From the NCBI RefSeq assembly GCF_000725485.1, contig NZ_KL647033.1, positions 124,001-188,000 on the forward strand: a DNA stretch of 64,000 bases. Direction: 5' to 3'. Both the position numbers and the translations under genes were made by a program. Of the stretch, positions 44,691 through 53,739 are shown piece after piece. Below the pieces are notes generated by a model. That model saw only the letters and a program-made list of their open reading frames with translations, was not told the origin of the DNA and did no database searches. This DNA comes from Nonomuraea candida (GTDB taxonomy: Bacteria; Actinomycetota; Actinomycetes; Streptosporangiales; Streptosporangiaceae). Position 1 is the first letter of the stretch; each line of letters opens with the position of its first letter.

Positions 44691-45179
44691 TCACAGCACC
44701 CGCGCGCCGTACATCTCACCGAGATGGTCGGCGAGCAGCTCCAGCCGGGCGCCGTCGGGGTCCTTGAAGTAAATGGAGGCGCCGCTCTCTATCTGGTGCG
44801 GCACGCCGGCCATCTCCAACTTCCCGCGCAACCGCTCCCACGTGGCCGGGTCGACGGAGATCGCTATGTGGTGCAGCCCGCCGAGCACCTCTTGGTACGG
44901 CCCCAGGTCGAGCCCGGGGAAGTCGAAGAACGCGAGCAGGTTGCCGTTGCCGATGTCGAAGAAGAAGTGGCTCGACCCCTTGTAGTCGCGGTTCTCGATG
45001 ATCTCCGTCAGCGGGAACTCCAGGAGCTCGTGGTAGAACTTGATGGTCCGTTCCACGTCCGACGAGACCAGCGCCATGTGATGCAGGCCGCGCGCGCTGC
45101 TGGACGGTCGATGCGGTAACACGTATTGCCGTCGTAGCTCCGCACGGCGGGCTTCGATGGTCGCGTAATCGATGGTCAC
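44691..45179 (-). CDS. VOC-family (glyoxalase/dioxygenase fold) protein
   Basis: This 162-residue protein starts at GTG 45179. After a ~25-residue N-terminal helix it has one pair of VOC modules: Gly-Leu-His-His-Met-Ala-Leu-Val-Ser-Ser-Asp-Val-Glu-Arg-Thr-Ile and Gly-Leu-His-His-Ile-Ala-Ile-Ser-Val. Metal-ligand candidates are the two His residues and Glu in Arg-Leu-Glu-Leu-Leu-Ala. It is probably a metal-dependent lyase, isomerase or ring-cleaving dioxygenase, with unknown substrate. It is divergent from the Lhr helicase gene. Confidence 0.88.
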   Translation of the reverse strand: MTIDYATIEARRAELRRQYVLPHRPSSSARGLHHMALVSSDVERTIKFYHELLEFPLTEIIENRDYKGSSHFFFDIGNGNLLAFFDFPGLDLGPYQEVLGGLHHIAISVDPATWERLRGKLEMAGVPHQIESGASIYFKDPDGARLELLADHLGEMYGARVL

Positions 45180-45262
45180 GGTCGCTGTATGTCCGCCAGG
45201 GCGCCGGCTCAATCACCCGGGCGGCGCCCAATGCGTTTTCTGTCGGTGGCGCGAGGCAGTAT

Positions 45263-48200
45263 GTGCTGGTGAGCTCGCTAGCCCAGTTCAGCCAGGTGAC
45301 CAGGCAATGGTTCGCTGGAGCCTTCCAAGCGCCCACGGCCGCCCAGGAGGGGGCCTGGGAGTCCATCTCGCGTGGTGACAACACCCTGGTCGTCGCGCCC
45401 ACGGGGTCGGGCAAGACGCTGGCGGCGTTCCTGTGGTCGCTCGACCGGCTGGCGTCCGAGAGCCGGCCGCCCTCCGGCGATCGGCCGTCCTCCGAGAGCC
45501 GGCCATCCTCTGGAGATCAGCCGTCCTCCGGGGAGGGATCGGTCGCGGGGAAGCGGTCCGCCTCGGGAGGGCGCACGGGCTCTTCCGCGCCCGGGCCGCA
45601 GGCGGGGTCTCAGCAGCAGGAGCCGCGGGGGACGCGGGTGGTGTACATCTCGCCGCTCAAGGCGCTGGCCGTGGATGTCGAGCGCAACCTGCGCGCCCCG
45701 CTGGCGGGGTTGAGGCAGACGGCGCGGCGGCTGGGGCTGCCGGTGCCGGAGATCTCGGTGGCGATCCGCTCGGGCGACACCCCGGCCGATCAGCGCCGGC
45801 GGTTCGCGGCGAAGCCGTCCGACATCCTCATCACCACGCCCGAGTCGTTGTTCCTGCTGCTCACCAGCCAGGCGCGGGAGGCGCTGCGCGGGGTGGAGAC
45901 GGTGATCGTGGACGAGGTGCACGCGGTCGCGGGCACCAAGCGCGGCGCCCACCTGGCGCTCACCCTGGAGCGGCTCGACGCGCTGCTCGACAGGCCGGCG
46001 CAGCGGGTGGGGCTGTCGGCGACCGTGCGGCCGGTGAGCGAGGTGGCGACGTTCCTGGGCGGGGCGCGGCCGGCCACCGTGGTGCAGCCGCCGTCGGACA
46101 AGCGGATCGAGGTCGAGGTCGTCGTCCCGGTCGAGGACATGACCGAGGTGGAGACCGGGCCTCGGGCGGGGTCCGGCGCCTGGGCGGGGGGCGAGGCCGA
46201 CGCCTGGGCGGAGTCCGGGGCGGGAGACGAGAAGTTCGCGCCCGAGCCCGCCAACCGGTCGATCTGGCCGCATGTCGAGGACCGCTTGTTCGACCTGATC
46301 GCGGCCCACAGCTCCACGATCGTGTTCGCCAACTCGCGCCGGCTGGCCGAGCGGCTGTGCACCCGCCTCAACGAGCTGGCGTACGAACGGGGGCGCGGCT
46401 CCGCCGAGGCCGTCGACCTGTCCATCTGGGAGACCGCCCCTCGTGAGGAATACGACGAGCCGGACGGCCCGGCCCCGGGGACCGGCGGCGGGCGGGGGCG
46501 GCGGATGCCGGCCGAGATGATGGCGCAGGCCGGGGCGAGCAAGGGCGTCGTGACGGAGATCGTCCGCGCCCACCACGGCTCGGTCTCCAAGGAGGAGCGC
46601 GCGCAGATCGAAGAGGCGCTCAAGTCGGGCCGCCTGCCTGCCGTCGTCGCCACCTCCAGCCTGGAGCTGGGCATCGACATGGGCGCGGTGGACCTGGTGG
46701 CGTGCGTGGAGGCGCCGCCCAGCGTGGCCAGCGGGCTGCAGCGCATCGGCCGGGCGGGGCACCAGGTGGGGGCGGTGTCCAAGGGCGTCATCTTCCCGAA
46801 ATACCGGGGCGACCTGGTGCAGACGGCGGTGGTGGCCGAGCGGATGAAGAGCGGCCTGATCGAGGAGCTGCGCTATCCGCGCAACCCGCTCGACGTGCTG
46901 GCGCAGCAGATCGTCGCGATGACCGCGCTCGACGAGTGGACGGTCGACGAGCTGGAGACCGTGGTCAAGCGGGCCGCCCCCTACGCCACGCTGCCGCGCA
47001 GCGCGCTGGAGGCCACGCTCGACATGCTGGCCGGGCGCTATCCCAGCGAGGAGTTCGCCGAGCTGCGCCCGCGCATCGTGTGGGACCGCGTCACCGGCGT
47101 GCTGCAGGGGCGTCCCGGCGCGCAGCGGCTGGCGGTGACCAACGGGGGCACGATCCCCGACCGCGGGTTGTTCGGCGTGTTCCTGGTGGGCGAGCGCGCC
47201 TCCAGGGTGGGCGAGCTGGACGAGGAGATGGTCTACGAGTCGCGCGTCGGCGACGTGTTCGTGCTGGGCGCGACCTCCTGGCGGATCGAGGACATCACCG
47301 CCGACCGGGTGCTCGTCTCGCCCGCGCCGGGGCAGCCGGGCAAGCTGCCGTTCTGGCACGGCGACGCGCCGGGGCGGCCGGCGGAGCTGGGCCGGGCGAT
47401 CGGGCGCTTCCTGCGCGAACAGGCCAAGGAGGGCTCGACGGAGCGGCTGCGGGAGGCGGGGCTCGACGAGTACGCCGCGGGCAACCTGCTGGCCTACCTC
47501 GACGAGCAGCGGGAGGCCACCGGCTACGTCCCCGACGACCGCACCCTGCTGGTCGAGCGCTTCCACGACGAGCTGGGCGACTGGCGGGTGGTGATCCACT
47601 CCCCCTACGGCGCGCGGGTGCACGCCCCGTGGGCGCTGGCGATCAACCGGCGGCTGCGCGAGCGCTACGGCGTCGACGTGCAGGCCGTGCACTCCGACGA
47701 CGGGATCGTGCTGCGCATCCCCGACACACTGGCCGAGCCGCCCACCGACGTGGCGGCGTTCGACGCCGAGGAGATCGAGCAGATCGTCACCGAGGAGCTG
47801 GGCGGGTCGGCCATGTTCGCCTCCCGGTTCAGGGAGTGCGCGGGCCGGGCGCTGCTGCTGCCGCGCCGCACGCCCGGCCGCCGCAGCCCGCTGTGGCAGC
47901 AGCGGCAGCGGGCCGCCCACCTGCTGGGCGTGGCCTCGCGATACGCCTCGTTCCCGATCGTGCTGGAGACGATGCGCGAGTGCCTCCAGGACGTCTTCGA
48001 CGTGCCGGGGCTGGTGGCGCTGATGCGCGACATCGCCGCGCGGCGGGTGCGGGTGGTGGAGGTGGAGACCTCGCAGGCGTCGCCGTTCGCGGCCTCGCTG
48101 CTGTTCCACTACGTGGGCGCGTTCATGTACGAAGGCGACGCGCCGCTGGCCGAGCGCCGGGCGCAGGCCCTGGCGCTGGACACCACGCTGCTGGCCGAGC

Positions 48201-50314
48201 TGCTCGGCCAGGCCGACCTGCGGGAGCTGCTCGACCCCGACGTGATCTCCGACAGCGAGCGCGAGCTGGCCCGGCTCGACCGGCCGCTGCGCGACGTGGA
48301 GGACCTCGCCGACCTGCTCCGCTCGCACGGGCCGCTGCTCGCGCCCGACGTCGGCGTGCGCGGCGGCGACCCGGCCTGGCTGGAGGAGCTCGTACGCGCA
48401 CGGCGGGCGATCAAGGTGCGCATCGCCGGCGAGGAGCAGTGGGTCGCCATCGAGGACGCCGCGCGCATGCGTGACGCGCTGGGCGTGCCCCTGCCCGTGG
48501 GGGTGCCGCACGCGTTCCTGGAGCCGGTGGCCGACCCGCTGGCCGACCTGGTGGCGCGGCACGCCCGCACCCGGGGGCCCTTCCACGCCGGCACGGCCGC
48601 CGCCCGGTTCGGGCTGGGTGTGGCCGTGGTGAGCGACGCGCTGCGGCGGCTGGCGGCGTCGGGGCGGGTCGTCAGTGGGGAGTTCCGGCCCGGCGGGCGG
48701 GGCGAGGAGTGGTGCGACGCGGGGGTGCTGCGCATGCTGCGCCGCAGGTCGCTGGCGCGGCTGCGCAAGGAGGTGGAGCCGGTCGCCCCCGAGACGCTGG
48801 CCCTGTTCCTGCCCGCCTGGCACGGCGTCACGGCCCAGGAGAGCCCGCGGGGCGAGTTCGGGCCGGCCCGGGGCATGGACGCACGAGGCGAGATCGCACC
48901 GGCGCGGGCCATGGACGCGCGGGGCATGGACGCGCGGGGCATGGACGCGCGGGGCGGGGTCGGGTCGGCGCGGGCCATGGACGCGCTGGTGCGGGCGATC
49001 GAGCAGCTCCAGGGCGCCGCCGTGCCCGCCTCCGCGCTGGAGACGCTGGTGCTGCCGTCGCGGGTGCCCGGCTACCATCCGGCGCTGCTCGACGAGCTGA
49101 CCTCGTCCGGCGACGTGATGTGGGTGGGGCAGGGGTCGCTGCCGGGCGGCGACGGCTGGGTCTCGCTCTACTTCGCCGACACCGCGCCGCTGCTGCTGCC
49201 CGAGCCGGCCGAGATCACCATGACGCCGGTGCACGAGCAGGTGCTGGAGCTGCTGGGCGGCGGTGGCGCGCTGTTCTTCCGGGGGCTGTCCGACCAGCTC
49301 ACGTCGCTGGACGACGCGACGCTGGTGGCCGCGCTGTGGGACCTGGTGTGGGCGGGGCGGGTGTCGGGCGACACCCTCGCGCCGCTGCGCGCCACGCTCG
49401 GCACCGGGCGGCCCGCGCACCGGCCCGCCACCACGCGGCGCCGCCGGGCCGTGCTGCCGAGCAGGTCGGGCCCGCCGACCGTGGCCGGCCGGTGGTGGCT
49501 GCTGCCCTCGCCGGCCGACGACGCGACGCAGCGGGCCCACGCCCAGGCCGAGGTGCTGCTGGAACGGCACGGGGTGGTCACGCGCGGCGCGGTGACGTCG
49601 GAGCGGCTGCCCGGCGGGTTCACGCCCGTCTACCAGGTGCTGCGGGCCTACGAGGAGAGCGGGCGGTGCCGCCGGGGCTACTTCGTGGAAGGGCTCGGGG
49701 GCGCGCAGTTCGCGCTGGCGGGGGCGGTGGACCGGATGCGGGCCATGGCACCGGGCATAGCTCCGGGCAGCACGCCCGGCACCGCACCTGGCAGCCCGCC
49801 CGGCACCGTACCGGGCAGCCCGCCCGGCACCGCACCTGACACCGCACCTGGCACCGCACCGGGCACCGCACCGGGCACCGCACTTGACACCGCACCTGGC
49901 ACCGCGCCGTCCGCCGGATCGGCCGGCGCGGGGCGGGGCCGGGCCGGGCGGCGGGCCGTGGTGCTGGCTGCCGCCGACCCCGCCAGCCCGTACGGCGCCG
50001 CGCTCCCCTGGCCCCAGCGCCCGGGGGACGTCGGGCACAAGCCGGGCAGGAAGGCCGGCTCGCTGGTCGTGCTGGTGGACGGCCACCTGGTGCTGTACGT
50101 CGAGCGCGGCGGCAAGACCCTCCTGTCGTTCACCGACGGCGACCGGCTGCAGCCGGCTGTGGACGCGCTGGCCCTGGCCGTACGCGACGGGGCGCTGGGC
50201 AAGCTGACCGTCGAGCGCGCCGACGGCGCCGCCATCGTGGACTCCCCGCTGGCGGCGGCCCTGGAGGCGGCCGGCTTCCACCCCACACCCCGTGGGCTGC
50301 GCCTGCGCGCCTGA
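45263..50314 (+). CDS. lhr: Lhr-family ATP-dependent DNA helicase with low-complexity insertions
   Basis: This 1683-residue protein starts at GTG 45263, with another GTG at 45269. Helicase motifs are intact: Ala-Pro-Thr-Gly-Ser-Gly-Lys-Thr, Ile-Val-Asp-Glu-Val-His, Ser-Ser-Leu-Glu-Leu-Gly-Ile-Asp and Gln-Arg-Ile-Gly-Arg-Ala-Gly-His. The Lhr winged-helix region and the long C-terminal domain of actinobacterial Lhr follow. It is longer than the usual ~1500 residues, largely because of three tandem-repeat insertions (near residues 65-115, 1205-1240 and 1495-1550). Lhr is a 3'-to-5' translocase linked to DNA repair. The gene stands alone. Confidence 0.95.
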   Translation: MLVSSLAQFSQVTRQWFAGAFQAPTAAQEGAWESISRGDNTLVVAPTGSGKTLAAFLWSLDRLASESRPPSGDRPSSESRPSSGDQPSSGEGSVAGKRSASGGRTGSSAPGPQAGSQQQEPRGTRVVYISPLKALAVDVERNLRAPLAGLRQTARRLGLPVPEISVAIRSGDTPADQRRRFAAKPSDILITTPESLFLLLTSQAREALRGVETVIVDEVHAVAGTKRGAHLALTLERLDALLDRPAQRVGLSATVRPVSEVATFLGGARPATVVQPPSDKRIEVEVVVPVEDMTEVETGPRAGSGAWAGGEADAWAESGAGDEKFAPEPANRSIWPHVEDRLFDLIAAHSSTIVFANSRRLAERLCTRLNELAYERGRGSAEAVDLSIWETAPREEYDEPDGPAPGTGGGRGRRMPAEMMAQAGASKGVVTEIVRAHHGSVSKEERAQIEEALKSGRLPAVVATSSLELGIDMGAVDLVACVEAPPSVASGLQRIGRAGHQVGAVSKGVIFPKYRGDLVQTAVVAERMKSGLIEELRYPRNPLDVLAQQIVAMTALDEWTVDELETVVKRAAPYATLPRSALEATLDMLAGRYPSEEFAELRPRIVWDRVTGVLQGRPGAQRLAVTNGGTIPDRGLFGVFLVGERASRVGELDEEMVYESRVGDVFVLGATSWRIEDITADRVLVSPAPGQPGKLPFWHGDAPGRPAELGRAIGRFLREQAKEGSTERLREAGLDEYAAGNLLAYLDEQREATGYVPDDRTLLVERFHDELGDWRVVIHSPYGARVHAPWALAINRRLRERYGVDVQAVHSDDGIVLRIPDTLAEPPTDVAAFDAEEIEQIVTEELGGSAMFASRFRECAGRALLLPRRTPGRRSPLWQQRQRAAHLLGVASRYASFPIVLETMRECLQDVFDVPGLVALMRDIAARRVRVVEVETSQASPFAASLLFHYVGAFMYEGDAPLAERRAQALALDTTLLAELLGQADLRELLDPDVISDSERELARLDRPLRDVEDLADLLRSHGPLLAPDVGVRGGDPAWLEELVRARRAIKVRIAGEEQWVAIEDAARMRDALGVPLPVGVPHAFLEPVADPLADLVARHARTRGPFHAGTAAARFGLGVAVVSDALRRLAASGRVVSGEFRPGGRGEEWCDAGVLRMLRRRSLARLRKEVEPVAPETLALFLPAWHGVTAQESPRGEFGPARGMDARGEIAPARAMDARGMDARGMDARGGVGSARAMDALVRAIEQLQGAAVPASALETLVLPSRVPGYHPALLDELTSSGDVMWVGQGSLPGGDGWVSLYFADTAPLLLPEPAEITMTPVHEQVLELLGGGGALFFRGLSDQLTSLDDATLVAALWDLVWAGRVSGDTLAPLRATLGTGRPAHRPATTRRRRAVLPSRSGPPTVAGRWWLLPSPADDATQRAHAQAEVLLERHGVVTRGAVTSERLPGGFTPVYQVLRAYEESGRCRRGYFVEGLGGAQFALAGAVDRMRAMAPGIAPGSTPGTAPGSPPGTVPGSPPGTAPDTAPGTAPGTAPGTALDTAPGTAPSAGSAGAGRGRAGRRAVVLAAADPASPYGAALPWPQRPGDVGHKPGRKAGSLVVLVDGHLVLYVERGGKTLLSFTDGDRLQPAVDALALAVRDGALGKLTVERADGAAIVDSPLAAALEAAGFHPTPRGLRLRA
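45445..45540 (+). repeat. In-frame repeat 1 in lhr (Ser-Glu-Ser-Arg-Pro type)
   Basis: Repeated codons give Ser-Glu-Ser-Arg-Pro-Pro-Ser-Gly-Asp-Arg-Pro-Ser and near copies between helicase motifs I and Ia. Units are about 30 bases and keep the frame, lengthening a surface loop. Confidence 0.75.
48872..48985 (+). repeat. In-frame repeat 2 in lhr (Gly-Met-Asp-Ala-Arg type)
   Basis: The 15-base unit GGCATGGACGCGCGG occurs three times in direct succession (about 48912-48956), with diverged copies on both sides. It encodes Gly-Met-Asp-Ala-Arg repeats. Confidence 0.85.
49749..49912 (+). repeat. In-frame repeat 3 in lhr (Pro-Gly-Thr-Ala type)
   Basis: Twelve-base units close to GGCACCGCACCG or GGCAGCCCGCCC, about a dozen in all, encode Pro-Gly-Thr-Ala, Pro-Gly-Ser-Pro and Pro-Asp-Thr-Ala repeats in the C-terminal domain. 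Confidence 0.85.
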
Positions 50315-50333
50315 CCTCGGCCCCGACCGGGGT

Positions 50334-50503
50334 GACCTTCACATCTGGCGCCCGCCTCGCATCCGAGGCGGGGCGATCTTCACATCTGACGCGTGTCTTC
50401 GCGGGTGAGGCCGAGGCGATCTTCACATTTTGGCGCCTGGCTTCACCTCTGAGGCCGGGACGATCTTCACATCTGGCGCCTGTCTTCGCGTCTGAGGCCG
50501 GGC
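50334..50503 (+). repeat. Four-copy ~42-bp tandem array downstream of lhr
   Basis: Units at 50334-50374, 50375-50417, 50418-50461 and 50462-50503 each begin GA(C/T)CTTCACAT and most end GAGGCCGGGC or similar. The array fills the gap between lhr and the TetR gene. The first unit contains a perfect hairpin. Confidence 0.9.
50351..50372 (+). terminator. Hairpin in the first repeat after lhr
   Basis: A 9-bp perfect stem (CCCGCCTCG at 50351-50359, pairing with 50364-50372) has a CATC loop, 37 bases after the lhr stop. It is a probable terminator. The other repeat copies have lost the perfect pairing. Confidence 0.6.
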
Positions 50504-50545
50504 GGACCGCAACCACCCCGTTCCGGTCGGGTCTTCCCAAAAGTT

Positions 50546-50559
50546 TGAATGAGCGTTTA
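50546..50559. promoter_or_regulatory. Possible TetR operator
   Basis: TGAATGAGCGTTTA is symmetric in purine/pyrimidine pattern (TRAAYGNNCRTTYA). It sits 12 bases before the GTG of the TetR gene in an AT-rich island, and AACGTTCATT recurs just inside the gene. Autoregulation is inference. Confidence 0.4.
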
Positions 50560-50570
50560 AAGTTCTGATC

Positions 50571-51176
50571 GTGCCGTCAGAAAGTCGAACGTTCATTGAA
50601 GAGGCCAGGCGGGCCCAGATCATCGAGTGCGCCATCGACGTCCTGGCCGAGCACGGTTACGCCCGCACCACGCTGGCCAGGATCGCCGAGCGGGCCGGGA
50701 TCAGCACCGGCGTGATCTCGTACCACTTCGGCGGCAAGACCCAGCTCATCCAGGCGATCGTCGCGGAGGTGGCCAAGCTGGCCACCGACCTGATGGTGCC
50801 GCGCATCCTCGCCCAGCCCACCGCCGCCCTCGGCCTGCGCGCCTACATCGAGGGCAACCTCGAGTTCATGCGCCTGCACCGCAAGCCCCTGCTGGCCCTG
50901 GTGGAGATCGTCACGCACTCGCCGGGCGAGGGCGAGGAGCCCAACCCGTACGGCCATCAGTCCGAGGTGGCGCTCAGCGACCTGGAGAAGCTGCTGGAGT
51001 GGGGCCAGAAGTCGGGCGAGTTCCGCGAGTTCGACCGGCGCAGCATGGCGATCGCCATCCGGGGGGCGATCGACGCGGTCCCGGGGCTGCTGTTCAACGA
51101 TCCCGCATTCGACCTCGACCTGCTCGCCCGCGAGCTGGTCGAGACCTTCACCATCGCCACGGGGAGAAACCCATGA
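50571..51176 (+). CDS. TetR-family transcriptional regulator
   Basis: This 201-residue regulator starts at GTG 50571. It has an N-terminal helix-turn-helix (~14-60: Ile-Ile-Glu-Cys-Ala-Ile-Asp-Val-Leu-Ala, Thr-Leu-Ala-Arg-Ile-Ala, Gly-Val-Ile-Ser-Tyr-His-Phe-Gly) and a helical ligand domain. It overlaps the ABC ATPase gene by four bases (ATGA). It is therefore the first gene of an operon with the transporter, which it probably represses until an inducer, perhaps an exported compound, binds. Confidence 0.93.
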   Translation: MPSESRTFIEEARRAQIIECAIDVLAEHGYARTTLARIAERAGISTGVISYHFGGKTQLIQAIVAEVAKLATDLMVPRILAQPTAALGLRAYIEGNLEFMRLHRKPLLALVEIVTHSPGEGEEPNPYGHQSEVALSDLEKLLEWGQKSGEFREFDRRSMAIAIRGAIDAVPGLLFNDPAFDLDLLARELVETFTIATGRNP

Positions 51177-51925
51177 CAGAACACGCCCTGGAGATCAGAG
51201 GTCTGGCCAAGACCTTTGGCGAGAACGTGGCCGTGGACCACGTCGACCTGATCGTTCCACGGGGCTCCTTCTACGGGCTGGTCGGGCAGAACGGGGCGGG
51301 CAAGACGACCACGCTGTCGATGGCGGTGGGCCTGCTGCGGCCCGATGCGGGCACGGCCCGGATCTTCGGCTCCGACGTGTGGGCGGACCCGGCCACGGCC
51401 AAGCAGCTCGTCGGCGTGCTGCCCGACGGGATGGCCATGCCGGAGCGGCTGACCGGGCGCGAGGTGCTGACGTATCTGGGGCTGCTGCGCGGGATGAGCA
51501 AGGAGGTGGTGGCCGAGCGCGCCGAGGAGCTGCTGTCGGTGCTGGAGCTGGACGCGGCGGAGAAGACGCTCGTCATCGAGTACTCCACGGGCATGCGCAA
51601 GAAGATCGGCCTGGCCACGGCGCTGCTGCACGCGCCGAAGCTGCTGGTGCTGGACGAGCCGTTCGAGGCGGTGGACCCGGTGTCGGCGGCGACGATCAAG
51701 ATGATCCTGCGCGGGTTCGTGGCGGGCGGCGGCTCGATCGTGCTGTCCAGCCACGTGATGGCGCTGGTGGAGCAGCTCTGCGACCACGTCGGCGTGATCG
51801 ACAAGGGGCGGGTGGCGGCGGCGGGCCCGCTGGACGAGGTCCGCGGCGTGGCCACGCTGGAGGACAGGTTCGTCGAGCTGGTGGGCGCCGGCACCGTCAC
51901 GACCAAGGGGCTGTCATGGCTGTAG
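51173..51925 (+). CDS. ABC exporter ATP-binding protein
   Basis: This 250-residue ATPase has Walker A Gly-Gln-Asn-Gly-Ala-Gly-Lys-Thr-Thr, the signature segment Tyr-Ser-Thr-Gly-Met-Arg-Lys-Lys (the usual Ser-Gly-Gly is replaced by Ser-Thr-Gly) and Walker B Leu-Leu-Val-Leu-Asp-Glu-Pro-Phe. This variant signature is common in ABC-2-type exporters. It overlaps the TetR stop by four bases and the permease start by ten. The substrate is unknown. Confidence 0.93.
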   Translation: MTEHALEIRGLAKTFGENVAVDHVDLIVPRGSFYGLVGQNGAGKTTTLSMAVGLLRPDAGTARIFGSDVWADPATAKQLVGVLPDGMAMPERLTGREVLTYLGLLRGMSKEVVAERAEELLSVLELDAAEKTLVIEYSTGMRKKIGLATALLHAPKLLVLDEPFEAVDPVSAATIKMILRGFVAGGGSIVLSSHVMALVEQLCDHVGVIDKGRVAAAGPLDEVRGVATLEDRFVELVGAGTVTTKGLSWL

Positions 51926-53730
51926 CGATGACGATGGCCCGGATGAAGATCGCGATCCTGCGGCATTCGATGAGCGGGCAGCAGGGCGGCATGATGGCGT
52001 CGGCGGGCGTGCTCGGCGTCCTGCTGGCGGGCGGGACGATCTTCCTGGCGTTCCTCGACGGCGACTGGCTGACCGCCGGCTACGCCGTCTGGATGCTCGG
52101 CTGGATCATCGGCCCGGTCTTCTCCGGCGGCGGCGACGAGACGCTGCGCCCGGAGTTCTTCTCGCCGCTGGGCATGCGGCCGCAGCGGATGGCGGCCGGG
52201 CTGCTGGTGGCGGCCTTCGTCGGGCTGGCCCCGGCGATCAGCCTGCTGGCGCTGGCGGGGCTGGTCGTGGCGGGCGCGCGGGAGGGCGTCGCAGGGGCGC
52301 TCGTGGCGGTGCCGGCGATGGTGCTGCAGCTCGCGGTGTTCGTGTTGTTGTCGAAGGTGACGGTGGCGCTGCTGGGCCTGGCGCTGGGCTCCAGGGCGGG
52401 GGCGATCGGCGCCGGGTTGATCAACGGGGTGATCCTCGCCTTCCTGGGGCAGATCTGGGTCTTCATGGCGGCCTTCGGGCAGGGCGGGCAGATCCCGGCC
52501 TTCGTCCGGTATCTCCCGTCCGGGTGGGGCCTGCTGGCGGTGCAGGGCGATTACGTGGCACTGGCCGCCATGGCGGTGCTGATCGTGCTGCTGCTGGCGG
52601 CGTGGGCGGCGCTGCTGGCCAGGCGGGCCGGCACGAACCGGCCCTCCACGCGCGGGCGCAGGCCGATGCGCGCCACGACCGCGAACGGCGCCGTGGTGGC
52701 CAAGGAGCTGCGCACCTGGACGAGAGACCTGGTGCGCAGCCACCAGCTCGCCTTCGCGCTGTCGTACGGGGTGTTCTTCGCGGTCACGCCGCTGCTGGTC
52801 GGCATTCCGGGCATGGTGCCGCTGGCGGGGCCGATCTTCATCATGATGGCGGCGGCGATGACGTCCAACGCCTATGGCGCCGACGGCACGGCCCACTGGC
52901 TGACGCTGATGACGCCGGGCGCCTCCGACGTGCGGGGGCGGCAGCTCGCCTGGCTGGTGGCGGTGAGCCCGATCGCGCTGGGGCTGGCGGTCGTCTGCAC
53001 CGCGGCCGTGAACGGGCCGTGGGCGCTGGTCATGTCCGCGACGTTCGCGCTGCTCGGCGGGGGCGTGGGCCTGGTGGCGCTGATCTCGGTGGTGGGGCTG
53101 GTCCCGGGCATCGACCCGCGCAACCGGGGCGGCAACCCGCTGCGCACGAGTGACGACGACGGCTCGGCCACCGGCATGGCGTACCTGATGCTGTTCCTCG
53201 TGGCGCTCACCGCGGCCCCGGCCGTGGCGGTGGCGGTGTGGTTCGGCTGGTGGGGCGTGCCGGCGGGGCTGGTCACCGGTGCGTTGTGCTGGTGGGGGTT
53301 CGGGCTGCTGGCGGAGCGGCGGCTGGCGGCCGACGGGCCGGACCTGCTGCACGTCATGCGTACGGGCCGCCGTCCCGGCGGGGAGAAGTCGTCGTCGTCG
53401 TTCACGATGCCCGACAGCCTGTCGAAGACCCAGCGCATGATCGTGATGGTCTGCCTGTCGCTCGGCGCGATCCCGCTGATCCCGCAGGGCATCCTGGGCG
53501 CGGTCTTCGTGGCCAACGGGCAGCTCGGGCACTCCTGGTTCCTGGCCACGCACGTGCAGCCGGCGCTGCGCTATCCCGTGGCGATCGCCTTCATGCTGCT
53601 CGGCGCGGGCATGTACGCCCTCGGCGGGTGGTTGTGGCTGCGCGCCAGGAAGGCCGACGAGCAGGCGGGCAAGAAGGCGGCCGAGAAGACCGAGGCGGAC
53701 GGGTTGCGTGCGGGGGCCGCGGCGGGGTAA
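51916..53730 (+). CDS. ABC exporter permease
   Basis: This 604-residue integral membrane protein starts at ATG 51916, inside the end of the ATPase gene. It has roughly twelve hydrophobic segments in two groups (about 30-240 and 270-600) separated by a basic loop near residue 240, so it may be a fused two-half permease. Ala/Val/Gly-rich spans include Ala-Pro-Ala-Ile-Ser-Leu-Leu-Ala-Leu. It partners the preceding ATPase. The charged C-terminal tail is cytosolic. Confidence 0.88.
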   Translation: MAVAMTMARMKIAILRHSMSGQQGGMMASAGVLGVLLAGGTIFLAFLDGDWLTAGYAVWMLGWIIGPVFSGGGDETLRPEFFSPLGMRPQRMAAGLLVAAFVGLAPAISLLALAGLVVAGAREGVAGALVAVPAMVLQLAVFVLLSKVTVALLGLALGSRAGAIGAGLINGVILAFLGQIWVFMAAFGQGGQIPAFVRYLPSGWGLLAVQGDYVALAAMAVLIVLLLAAWAALLARRAGTNRPSTRGRRPMRATTANGAVVAKELRTWTRDLVRSHQLAFALSYGVFFAVTPLLVGIPGMVPLAGPIFIMMAAAMTSNAYGADGTAHWLTLMTPGASDVRGRQLAWLVAVSPIALGLAVVCTAAVNGPWALVMSATFALLGGGVGLVALISVVGLVPGIDPRNRGGNPLRTSDDDGSATGMAYLMLFLVALTAAPAVAVAVWFGWWGVPAGLVTGALCWWGFGLLAERRLAADGPDLLHVMRTGRRPGGEKSSSSFTMPDSLSKTQRMIVMVCLSLGAIPLIPQGILGAVFVANGQLGHSWFLATHVQPALRYPVAIAFMLLGAGMYALGGWLWLRARKADEQAGKKAAEKTEADGLRAGAAAG

Positions 53731-53739
53731 GCACGCGGC

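Noticed and set aside
45278..50281. A 1667-codon open frame antisense to lhr, and similar long frames at 924-3956 (-), 10265-13525 (+), 14996-17308 (+) and 59733-62438 (-)
   Set aside because: They are opposite genes with clear family motifs and show biased Arg/Gly/Pro/His composition without domains. Long antisense frames are expected in DNA this GC-rich.
50334..50503. CRISPR-like array of ~42-bp units behind lhr
   Set aside because: The whole unit repeats, including the would-be spacer part. There is no leader or cas gene, and only four degenerate copies.
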